Assembly: GCA_037043455.1 (NCBI GenBank)
Contig: JAWPHD010000294.1
Location: 452,501 to 516,500, forward strand
DNA length: 64,000 nt
Direction: 5' to 3'
Source of the DNA: Cyrtodaria siliqua
Lineage: Eukaryota > Mollusca > Bivalvia > Adapedonta > Hiatellidae
The position numbers were made by a program, and so were the translations under genes. Within the stretch, counting starts at the first letter, position 1; each line of letters starts with the position of its first letter. The notes under the pieces are model-generated. The model worked only from the letters and a program-made list of their open reading frames with translations. It searched no databases and was not told the origin of the DNA. Positions 47,518 through 58,218 of the stretch are shown here, piece by piece.

Positions 47518-47582
47518 TGACACGTACTGACGTGTCAATAACACGTACTGACGTGTCAATAACACGTACTGACGTGTCGATA
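47518..47582 (+). repeat. 21-bp palindromic repeat, three units
   Basis: 'acacgtactgacgtgt' recurs three times, 21 bp apart. Each is an inverted repeat (ACACGT / ACGTGT around ACTG). Could bind ACGT-core factors, but this is unproven. Confidence 0.85.
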
Positions 47583-48535
47583 CCAGACATTATGAGATGA
47601 AGTAAGGAGACGAAGTTGTCAAAGCATATCCGGAATGTCCAACAATATATTTTATATGGACACATGTCAAGGATGTTAATCGTGTGTTTGTCATTAATAA
47701 ATAGTTTCAATAATGTATTGCTTGTCACGAGAGGACTGGCCGTGTCTGGCTAATAATGCTGTGTTGGAGTAGATGTTAATTTCCTGTCGTTTGTTAAATC
47801 TTAAGTAATCTTTATTACTTTTTATCAAATAACTTACGGTGTGGGAGTGGAGTAACACCATTCTATATTTTCAATATACCACTAGTTATATATGTATGCA
47901 AATAAGCCTAGTATGCACTGTCAATTGTTTTTTATTAAACTCGTTAGCAAAAATGATATAATGCTCGGCAAGAGCCTCGCATTCTATCATTTTGCCAACT
48001 CGTTTAATAAATTCTATAATGAATGAGCACTTATGTAAGATCTTCTATCACTTTGTCTGTTTGTATCATCTTCGAATATAAAAACCAATAACAATGAATT
48101 TTAACAATCAGCTACTGAAATGGAAAGAAATTTCTGGAAGATAAAGTTGACATAATACATCTGTTCACTGTAAAATGTGTATATATATATATACTCGGTA
48201 AAAAAAGTTTTGGACCAGGGTATATAAAGTCATATAAAGATAAAACTAGTGGACAGAATTTAAGTATCTTAGTAACCAAGGTCTACCCTACCCGGTTAAT
48301 TTGGTACCAGAAACATTAAATTCCAAACAAGATTTGATTTTAAAAAAATATCGCAAACACACAAAGGGTCTGTAAAAAATGTTGCAAAGTCCATAAAAAG
48401 TAACAGTTACGGACACATTCGAGTAACCAATAAAAAGATTATTATTTTTTCGCAAACTTTCATTGTAAACGATAATTATTGTTGATTGTTGATTTATTGT
48501 GAATTTCAATCTATTTCAATCCATATAGCCGAAAT
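47583..48535. other. AT-rich sequence, no feature seen
   Basis: Short TA runs only, near 48180-48195. Confidence 0.5.
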
Positions 48536-48539
48536 GTAT

Positions 48540-49515
48540 CAGAGCTGTCCAAACAATGCATATGTCAAAGCTGCCCCTACACTGCATATGTCAGAGCTGT
48601 CCCTAAACTGCATGTGTCATAGCTGTCCCCGACACAGCATGTGTCATAGCTGTCACCGACATTGCATGTGTCAGAGCCTTCCCTACACTACATGTGTCGG
48701 AGCTGCCCCTACACTGCATGAGTCAGAGCTGTCTCTAGTCTCTACACTGCATGTGTCAGAGCTGTCCCTACACTGCATGTGTCAGAGCTGTTACAACACT
48801 GCTTGTGTCAGAGCTGTCCCTACACTGCATGTGTCAGAGCTGCCCCTACACTGCATGTGTCGGAGCTGCCACTACACTGCATGTGTGAGAGCTGCCCCTA
48901 CACTGCATGTGTCCTCTACATTACATGTCATGATGTGTCAGAATTGTCCCTATACTGCACGTGTCAGACCTGCCCCTACACTGCATGTGTCAGAGCTGTC
49001 TCTACCCTGAATGTGTTGTCAGAGCTGCCACTACACTGCATATGTCAGAGCTGTCTCTACATTGCATGTCGCAGAGCTTTCAATTACATTGTATGTGTCA
49101 GAGCTGTCCCTACACTGCATGTGTCAGAGCTGTCCCTAAACTGTATGTGTCAGAACCGTCTCTACTTTGACATTACATGTGTCAGATCTGTCTCTACATT
49201 GACATTGGATGTGTCAGAGCTGTCCCTACACTGAATGTGTCAGAGCTGTCCCTACACTGCATGTGTCAGAGCTGCCCCTACACTGCATGTGTCAGAGCTG
49301 CCCCTACGCTGCATGTGTCAGAGCTGTCTCTACGTTGCATGTCGCAGAGCTTTCCCTACACTGTATGTGTCAGAGCTGTCTCTACACTGCATGTGTCAGA
49401 GCTGCCATTACACTGCATGTGTCAGAGCTGTCTCTAAATTGCATGTGTCAGAGCTTTCCTTACACTGCATGTGTCAGAGCTGTCCCTACACTGCATGTGT
49501 CAGAGCTGTTCCTAC
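48540..49515 (+). repeat. 26-bp minisatellite, about 37 units
   Basis: Unit 'tgtcagagctgtccctacac' plus 'tgcatg'. Variants have 'gcccc' for 'gtccc'. Since 26 is not a multiple of 3, all three plus frames give the same repeated Cys-rich peptide pattern (CMCQSCPYTACVRAVPTLHV). No stop-free constraint or start context supports a protein. Confidence 0.94.
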
Positions 49516-50764
49516 AACAATTGACTGTCCCAGCACGACTTTACATGGCAACAATGGAATATCAACATCCTGCTTCAATGGCTATTGATGAACGCAATAA
49601 GCAAGATAAAAGTTGCACTCATTGTATTTGATTTTGTATACTCATGGTTCATAATGCTAGCTTGGCACCTGCTTAAGCAATGTTACCGTTGAAACTATTT
49701 ATTAAGTATTGATTCACATTGTTTTGGCATGTATGTTGTTTTAAATTCCGTTGACCGTTATAAAGCCATGACATAAATAGCATTATACATTAACTAGTGT
49801 AATAAACATGCAAATGAATGCTGAATCATCACTTTCTTTTCAGTTCAGCTCGGTCTACAATCAGAATAGGCTTACCATTACCAGTAGAATTCAATGAGAC
49901 ATCATACATTATTAGGTAAATAATGAAATAGACAACATACTATATATACAAATTACATAACTCTGTAACCTATTTTGACAAAGTTATGCCCCTGTTTTAT
50001 ACTTAGTCAAATTGTGATAAATGAGTATGTAAACTGATAATCGTAGGACTGAAATACTTCTATGAATAAATATTGTTCTGACAGTAGAAGATACATGATT
50101 ATCTCCAATCTTTGCAATTCAAAATTTTACATAGAATTATTTTTACAAGTGCAAGATTATATCAATGTGGAATGCCTGAAAACGAACCGTGCTTTTTTGG
50201 GGTAAATTTCTAAAGAAAGTTATTTTACATTTATTTTTACTGTATGACTGCATCTTTTCCAGAAATATTCTTTAATAGAGCTTTTAGTTCATTTGAAGGA
50301 AAAATGCAATATTTTGGTAGAAATTTAACCAGATGATATTTTTCTAGGCACTAAGTGACATTGACAATATTTTATTTATTTTATTGCTTAATTATCTATA
50401 TAAAGTATATATTCTTGCAAACTTAAAAAATGTCTTCCAATTTATAAAAATTTAAACGGGTTAGACATATTGAACTGTTCGCAATACACATGTACTCATT
50501 AGCAAATGGTAATAAAATATTTAAAAAAAAAAGAAGAAAAAAATAGAAATTTAGCTGTATGGTATTTATATTGTATAACCATTCGCTATATGATCAAATT
50601 CTCAATAGCGTGAGCAGAGAGGTACTGTTAAAAGTAATATCTGTATTGAACGAGGTCATACAAATAACATCTGCATACTGTATGACGTCTAAATTATAAT
50701 CATGTAGACTTGATATTTGAAATAAAATGTTATAATGTAAATGTTAAAATAAACTATTTAATTA
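49516..50764. other. AT-rich sequence, no gene seen
   Basis: The phrase 'aactctgtaacctattttga' near 49960 is an isolated unit of the array that follows at 50765. Confidence 0.5.
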
Positions 50765-51125
50765 CTGGATAGGTTGAAACGAAACTTCATACCTGTATTC
50801 GGTATCAATAAAAAGCATGCCACGCAAAAGTCACATAACTCTGCAACGTATGTTGACACAGTTATGCCCCTTTTTTACTTAGGCAGAATGTAAGTGTAGT
50901 TAACTTTTATCTATTTAACTACTGCACAGATTGGAATGAAATTGCACACATGTATTTGGTAAGAATGAATAACATTCCATGCAAAAGTTGTACAACTCTG
51001 AAACCTATTTTGGCACAGTTATGCCCCTTTTTTTAACTTGGGTACATTTTGTTAAAAATCTTATGTGTTACCACTGGGCAGATTAGAATTAAACTTCACA
51101 CGCACATATTAGTCAAATAAACCCG
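50765..51125 (+). repeat. ~155-bp tandem repeat, 2.3 units
   Basis: 'gcaaaagtcacataactctg' and 'cagttatgcccctttttt' recur near 50826/50982 and 50869/51018. A third unit starts at 51074. Confidence 0.8.
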
Positions 51126-51509
51126 TTTAAGACTTTAAGTAATACTATTTAAAAGTTAGCATATATATATTTACATGATATTTTAACAAAATTAATATGC
51201 CCCTTTTTCAACGTAGTTGCCCAATAAATAGACAAGGCCTCGAAAGTGGAGCGCGCAACTTTACAGTAAAACAGTTGCACTTCTTATTTTAATCATTTTT
51301 ATTTTAGGCTGATGTAAGAATTTGATCTATCGGTACATGTAGTACTGTGTGTCATTGGTGGCGAAAAGGAATGTTTAAGCGCAAAGAAGCGAAAAGGAAT
51401 TCCCGCGAGCGAAAAGGAATGTGTTTAGTATATTTTGGGCATAATTAAGTTGTTTAGGGACATAATTATTATTTGCTCATTAATTAAACATGATATTACT
51501 ATAATAATA

Positions 51510-52714
51510 CGGCGCGATTCTCATTTAAACTCGGACCAGATGAAATAGAACTCACAAACAAGTAAAAATATCTAGGCGTCATATTCTCTAGCTCTGGAAG
51601 CTTCCTTAATACACGAAAACATCTTGTTGAACAAGCCAAAAGAGCAATGTTTTTACTTTACAGACGAATTAATAATTTAGACCTCCCCTCAGATCTCCAA
51701 CTAAAATTATTTGACCATACAATATTACCGATCTTAACATATGCTTGCGAAGTCTGGGGATTCGAAAATGTAGACATCATAGAACGTATTCATACAGATT
51801 TTTTGAAAAGAATTACAAATAGCAAAAAAAGCACTCCCTCGTATATGTTGTATGCAGAACTAGGTAGACATCCAATTGTTATAACTATACAAACCCGTAT
51901 GATACAATTCTGGAACAAACTTATCATTGGAAGCCAATCAAAGCTAAGTTTTCTCTGCTACAAATCAATGGATAACACTGAAAATTACGAATATAAGTGG
52001 TTAAAACACATCAAATCCATTCTCAATAAAACCGGCAATTCAGATATATGGACAAACCGCAATACTTTACAACATAGTAGCATTCACCTCTCAATTAAAC
52101 AAACGCTAGTTGACCAGTTTACACAATCTTGGAGATCAGACTTACAAAATTCGTCGAAAGGGAAAAACTACAATCTTTTTAAAGATGACCTAGCATTCGA
52201 AAAATATCTTAAATTACCAAGAAGCAATTATATTTATTTATTTAAATTCCGTACGACTAACCATAGGTTCCCCGTTGAAACTGGCAGATTTACTAACACT
52301 GCGTATAACCTCAGACGTTGTACACTATGCGAATCCGACATAGGTGACGAATTCCACTACTTATTAAAATGTCCACATTTTGATCAAATGCGCAAACATT
52401 ACATACCGCGTTATTTCTATCAGCACACGAATGTCATTAAATCCAAGGAGCTTTTAACCCATCCCGCAGTCAAAGTCCAAAAAAAAATAAGTGTCTTCGT
52501 CAGAATTCTTTTGCAAAATGCCAAGTAACGTCGTACATGAGACGTATTTTATTGATAATGCTTTCCCCCTTCACATTTAACATATGTACTGATCCTTGTA
52601 TACCGTTTAGTTGTACCATTTGTATGTATGTAATGTACCTTTCGCTCTTGTTGTAACCCATGTTACCTGAGATTGTATATAATAAAAGATTTGTTCTTGT
52701 TCTGTTCTTGTTCT
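51510..52714 (+). pseudogene. LINE reverse transcriptase C-terminal fragment, 5'-truncated with a stop
   Basis: Coding sequence starts near 51512 in the thumb region (FSFKLGPDEIELTNK), meets TAA at about 51563, then continues KYLGVIFSSSGSF and, from 51647, 293 residues to 52528. It includes ILPILTYACEVWGFEN, YAELGRHP and a CX2CX8HX4C finger (CTLCESDIGDEFHYLLKC). The RT catalytic core is absent. The 3' tail ends 'aataaaagatttgttcttg' with short repeats. It belongs to the same broad group as 45318-47217 but to a different family by sequence. Confidence 0.85.
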
Positions 52715-52748
52715 ATATCAATATTCGTTATTAAGTCCAATTATGAAA

Positions 52749-52819
52749 ATTAAGATGAAAGAGGTGTAGTTTAGTCGGAAGCAAACAGGAAATCCCGCGA
52801 GCGAAACGGAACCTATTGT
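52749..52819 (+). repeat. 71-bp direct repeat, left copy
   Basis: Identical by eye to 54245-54315 (from 'attaagatgaaagaggtg' to 'acctattgt'). Related shorter text ('cccgcgagcgaaaaggaat') occurs near 51400 and 52885. Confidence 0.9.
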
Positions 52820-53183
52820 TATAGTTATGTCTTAATTAAGCTTTTTAATCACATAAGTATTATATTAGTATTATATAAAAGGAAATCCCGCAAGCGAAAA
52901 GAAACGTGTGGTTTATACCTGGGATGAATATCCGGGATGAATTCATCCAAGTTTATAGATAGATACTTTTATTTCAAATTTCCAATAGGCTATAAAGCCC
53001 GTGAGGATACAAATACAAAGTACAACATGGTAGCTACAATGTATAACATGGTACCAGTGCAGTAATTATACATGTATATATATATGAAAACGGCAAGTAA
53101 ATATTATATCACAATATAACTTCCATAAGTCATTATGCAATCATGTGTAATTGAGGTGTTAACAACTGTACATAGAGATTTAC

Positions 53184-53471
53184 TACGGTGTCCTGTTAGA
53201 TGTTACCATCGCATCTTACCATCGAGCATCGTCCTAGGTCGATGGTCGATGGTAAGATGCGATGGTCGATGGTAAGATGCGATGGTAAGATGCGATGATC
53301 GATTGTAAGATGCGATGGTCGATGATAAGATGCGATGGTAAGATACGATGGTCGATGGTAAGATGCGATGGACCATCGACCATGGTAAGATGCGATGGAC
53401 CATCGACCATCGCATCTTACCATCGAACATCGCATCTTACCATCGACCATCGCATCTTACCATCGACCTAG
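53184..53471. mobile_element. Foldback element FB1, truncated third copy
   Basis: Starts TACGGTGTCCTGTTAGA, then runs into the same hairpin motif array (catcgcatcttaccatcgac and complement). It stops at 'catcgacctagg' near 53471 without the right inverted end, so only the left part remains. Confidence 0.8.
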
Positions 53472-53493
53472 GTTCGACTACACCTCTACACCT

Positions 53494-53585
53494 CGGAGGC
53501 TTACATGTAATTAGTGGTGGTAAACCTAGACACTTGTTTCGGAGGCTTTCATGTATTTAATGGTGCTAAACCTAGACACTTGTTT
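53494..53585 (+). repeat. 46-bp tandem duplication
   Basis: 'cggaggcttacatgta...acttgttt' at 53494 and again at 53540, with a few substitutions. Confidence 0.85.
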
Positions 53586-54244
53586 ACGTTATAAGGCATA
53601 TGCGCATTAATTTGTACAGTATCAAATCCCTTCAAAAACAGCGTATTACTTAAACCTAAGTTAACATCACTTAATGTTTACCAACGCTTACATATTTATC
53701 ATTATATGTTATCAGTATACGGATCTTTTGCCCATTTACAGCCTTGAAAATGGTACTGCATTTATCGCTCTGTAATCTGGTGCTCTTTGGTTTCTAGTAG
53801 AAATTCTTTGTGCGCCAGAATTACCACTACTTAGGACGGTTGCCTGAGGGCATCGTCCAAACATCAGGGAAATATCAGGGAATTTTATATTGAGATTTCT
53901 GTGGCCACTCTGCTTTTAAGAAAGGCAAATTCACTATTATACTTTTAAAATGTAATGGATATATATTTTAATCATTTTTATAATTTGAGTTGGACAATTA
54001 AAATCACGAAATAAAAACAAAAAATCCTATTTGATCTTTTATTTATTGTATTATTTCTATGTTGGTGGACACACAGGTTTCACCTTGTCCGTCGTCAGTC
54101 GTCTATCGGTAGTCACACTTTTTTGCGTCTTGACAATAACTTCAGCTCAATAATAATAATAACTTCAATATTCAAAGCTTGCCGTTTTATTGCCTCAAGT
54201 CTACTAATGTGTAGAATGCGGCAATATTTCCGGGATCTTCCGGG
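53586..54244. other. Sequence between repeats, no gene seen
   Basis: AT-rich, no signal. Confidence 0.5.
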
Positions 54245-54315
54245 ATTAAGATGAAAGAGGTGTAGTTTAGTCGGAAGCAAACAGGAAATCCCGCGAGCGA
54301 AACGGAACCTATTGT
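54245..54315 (+). repeat. 71-bp direct repeat, right copy
   Basis: Pair of 52749-52819. Confidence 0.9.
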
Positions 54316-55410
54316 CCGGGATATTTTACGGAGCATAATGAAACTGAATGAAACGCAAGTATTGGAATGGAATAAGCGCAAATCTGTATTTTAATGGAAT
54401 AATACCTTTTTATTGAATAATACCCATTTATAATGCGGTATTCTCGTTATACCGCCGTGTTATACATTAGTCGATGAGTATATTCGCTGCTTATATGGTT
54501 TTCATAATTGCACATGTAATGGTAAGGTAGCAGTGAACAATTTCTTTGAGTTTTTCACTTTGATAACGCAATCTTATAATTGCACATCGTAGCAGTGTGA
54601 CGTCTGCTGTAATGCACACGCTAACGCACACGCTAACGCACACGCATCCCTTACATGTCAACAACTGTTCTGTGCTGATGTGTACTACTAGCACGTCGTG
54701 GTCCAGAGTTGAATTGTAATCAGTATGTAAGGCAAATCAAGGTATTTGAACAGAGAGAAGCGACAAGGTATTTGAACAGAGAGAAGCGAGGTCGCCCACA
54801 TTGATTCAAAATGTTTGGTAGGAACAACTGATGGTAAAACTCGGGAAGAATGTGTCTGGTAAGAAAAAAAACGGTCGTGGCATGTTATCTCAACATTATA
54901 TTTTTTTCAATATTGTTTTAACACCCGTGACTTGATATGTTTTTATGTTTAAGTTTGTGTCCAGCCTCTACCCAGATATATGCTATTTCCTCTCAGCAGC
55001 TATTTTAGGCTTGCGTAAAACTTTGCTTGTATTTCATTCTTATTTCTTTCAGGGACGATTCCAGACGCACAGCAGAGGATGGTTGACACGTTTCGCATTA
55101 TGACTTTAAACTGTTCAACTATATAACTTGAAATAAAACCTGCCATAACTGAAAAAAAAGAAAAAATCAATGTTTGTCGGGCCTGTTTATCGCGGCTGAC
55201 GTACAGGGATCACTTTTAACTGTGTCGTATTTGTCAAAACTCGTAATTGCATTGAATTGCAAGTTGTTTAACGGCCCATTAACACAACATATGTTATTTA
55301 GACCTGCCTCAAAAAGAATACATAGGAATCCATCGAGGAACCTGCCTATATTCATTTGGTTCTGCGTGGAGTGTAGGTAATGGGCAAGTATTTTACCCAT
55401 GCACACAACG
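54316..55410. other. Sequence with two small tandem duplications
   Basis: 'cacacgctaacg' repeats near 54615-54645. A 26-bp unit (caaggtatttgaacagagag) is doubled at 54738 and 54764. No gene is supported. Confidence 0.6.
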
Positions 55411-55419
55411 ACATACTGA

Positions 55420-55490
55420 GTGGCGCCGGTGAGGCTTGACGCCGGGTCCTCCGGATTTCAAGTCACCGCGCTATCCACTGGGCCACATTA
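55420..55490 (-). repeat. tRNA-Ser-like SINE head
   Basis: On the minus strand 'tgtggcccagtggatagcgc' (A box), 'gtgacttgaaatccgg' (anticodon arm, TGA) and 'acccggcgtcaagcctc' (degenerate B box). Too decayed for a functional tRNA. Confidence 0.55.
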
Positions 55491-56378
55491 ATCGTAATGG
55501 AGTGGTGTGTAATGGAGTAGTGTAATTTGATCAGACATTATAGCGTCGGTCGGTAAGTCTACCTGATTTACGTGTTTTTTTTTTAGAAAATAAGTTGTAC
55601 ATGAGAAACAAACTACTAGTATATTAAAATGTAACCGTGTAAATATGTTTCGTAACTTATCAGAGAACATAACATGTCATGAATATAGGTGTACCGGAAG
55701 TAAAACGAAAACCATTGAGTCCTGTACAATATTTTCCAAGCTTTCTAGTAAGCCATTGTTCAAAATGAAGTTCAACTACAATTCACTTATATATTCTTAA
55801 TCATGAGACCCTCCTCTCTAGAAAACAGCTGAGAATAGTAGGGGTCATGTGGCATATAAGAAAATAAAGTTCTGATCTTTGCTGACACCTTGAACAAACT
55901 GCATTCATTCAGCACCTCTTACATGTGTTCTACTTTCACTTTCAAAACTTTCAAGTTGATAAATAAAATCATCATACAATCATGCAAATGGTTCTTAGCT
56001 CTCACTAAAAAGTCAATAAAGTCATTTCAAAAAAACGGGCCTTAAATACTCAAAAATGCATTTTATCACAAAAAAGGTGAGGGGATTTTATATTTGGGAA
56101 CTCCTTATCGACCACGGTGATTTACTTCCTGTATGCCTATTAGTTTCATGCATACCGGAAAAGGCTATCCACATTGTTCATGGGGGATGGAAAGACTGTT
56201 CTTGCATACCGGACAAGGAAATCCGTCATTTTACCGGGGCTAGATATTTCCATCTCACCCTAGGGTCGAGATAAAAGTCACACGCACCAACATCCGGTAC
56301 GCAGGAGAACATGCAAAACGTTAGTAGCTGGCGGCGTAAACACACAACATGTCTCTGATATGCAAGAAAAAGAGTCTA
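55491..56378. other. Sequence without a supported gene
   Basis: A repeated phrase 'tgcataccgga' occurs near 56149 and 56203 in a frame at 56056-56274, probably by duplication. No domain. Confidence 0.45.
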
Positions 56379-56495
56379 TCATGGGTAATCGGTTCAGATA
56401 GGGAGTTTTAATCGGAACCTCGGCAGAGCCTCGGTTCAAATAAAAAACACGTATTCCTCGGGTTGAAATTCCCTATCTTCACCGGATACCCATGA
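56379..56495 (-). mobile_element. Palindromic MITE, family P, inverted copy (about 117 bp)
   Basis: Reverse complement of the 44798-44937 type, starting TCATGGGTATCCGGTGAAGA on the minus strand and lacking about 22 nt of the right arm. 'agagtct' lies on both sides (about 56371 and 56497), a candidate 7-bp target duplication. Confidence 0.85.
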
Positions 56496-56499
56496 AAGA

Positions 56500-58217
56500 G
56501 TCTTATAATCTCTATGGGTAAAGATAAAAGTCACGCGCGCGATGTTTATTCAAAGGACCTACATGCCTACATGTACACGTCCACATATAGAAGTACTACT
56601 ACTGGAGGGGATGGGTGTCAATTCAAATAGGTCTGCCATGCGTGTTTGCGTGAGTCTGGTTCTAAAGGATTATAGTCCCTCAGCCTTTTAACCATTAGGA
56701 CACCCTAACTGTATATAGATACACTAGCGTCTGGATTGTTTGTGCATACGAACTGAACTAGGACATTTATTCGTAGGGATTTGATTATAACGCTAGTCTG
56801 GTATTGTTTTGTGATATAAGTATACTTTATTTTAACGATATGATAACAAGGGTATACTAAGTAACATATATGAAGATGGCGATTATTAATAGGATAGAAA
56901 TACACATAACTAGTTGCATGAAACATTCTGAAGAAGTAAAAAGCGTTCACACACTGCTGGTTATGCATTATACCTGATCTTGGCTAATACATGTTTTCAT
57001 TTGAGTAAACTGTTAATCTAAAACAATGTACACTCCAATTAAAGCAAACACGATACCAAAACCCAGTGATTTAAGAATGGTTTATTACACGTCTCTGCAA
57101 ACCCTTACATTTTGTTTGATAATATATTTTCTAAATTATAATTAATCATTGACTTATTGTGTCTCTAGATACAAGTACACACTATTACATTATAAAAGTA
57201 TACTAACTTTGAAGATGTTGGATTGTTTATGTGCCTGACGTGTTAAATCATGACATTACACTATTCCCTTTTAAGATCGGCAAATATGTCAACAATGGCA
57301 TCTGACTAATTTCAACATCCTTGTAGATTCGCAGCTTCAGTTTTTGTGTCGTTCTACTCAGTCGTACCCATATATATTTAGGGTGAAATAATGAGCAAGC
57401 CCAGTGTTTTTGCGTAATGACAGCTTTGCCATTGGCCTGCCACAATAATCATCACGCATTAAAGAGAACATAACATACTTTTGAAGTAAAGTGTACAACA
57501 TCCAATTAACGACCCAATAAAACCGTTAAAAATCGACGTAATATGTGCATTATGACGTCAAGATACGTCTTTTTCTTGACGTCATTAATGTCATATTGCA
57601 GCGTCATAGAATTATAGATTTCCAAGTACAAAGTATAGATTTGAAGTTAATAAGCTCAGTTTTGTTGGACAGGTGCTCTTCAATTAACGACAGGATGTCG
57701 TCGTTGCTACGATGAAATGCTTATCTTCTGTATTAAAGAGTATCCTACGAAAAACTTACGATTTTTTTTATCGTAGGCGTACGCAAATACTTACGATGAC
57801 GTTCGAGAAACGCACGTAAGAAATTCTTAACTTTTACGTAAGTGAAAAACTTACGTTAATATTGAACGTAAGTTTACGACGCTTCGTGAAACGGCACCCT
57901 GGTCTGGGAGTGTGTGAGAGTGTGTTTTCATCACAGGCTCTATCTATTGCATTTTCATAATTTTCTATCTACTGACAGATTACAACTGTTCTAACAATGA
58001 ATGAAAGAAATGAGTTTTACATCCCGTTAACACATCATTTAATAAACTCGTTTAATAAATTCAGTAATGATGAGTACTCATATGAGATCCTCTATTTATA
58101 AGAAAAATACATGATATATTAATGTACAGAAACAATAGGGTGAAATTTCTACCTATATTTCTAACCCTCGATTAGCTTTTCGTGAGGTTTTCGTTATTTG
58201 AATACTTCTGAATAGAT
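56500..58217. other. Intergenic sequence with a CRE hairpin and a MITE-like end
   Basis: A perfect 12-bp hairpin with two TGACGTCA sites lies at 57552-57585. At about 57735-57900 'cttacg'/'cgtaag' motifs and the end 'gcttcgtgaaacggcaccc' suggest one half of a palindromic MITE. No gene. Confidence 0.5.
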
Positions 58218-58218
58218 T

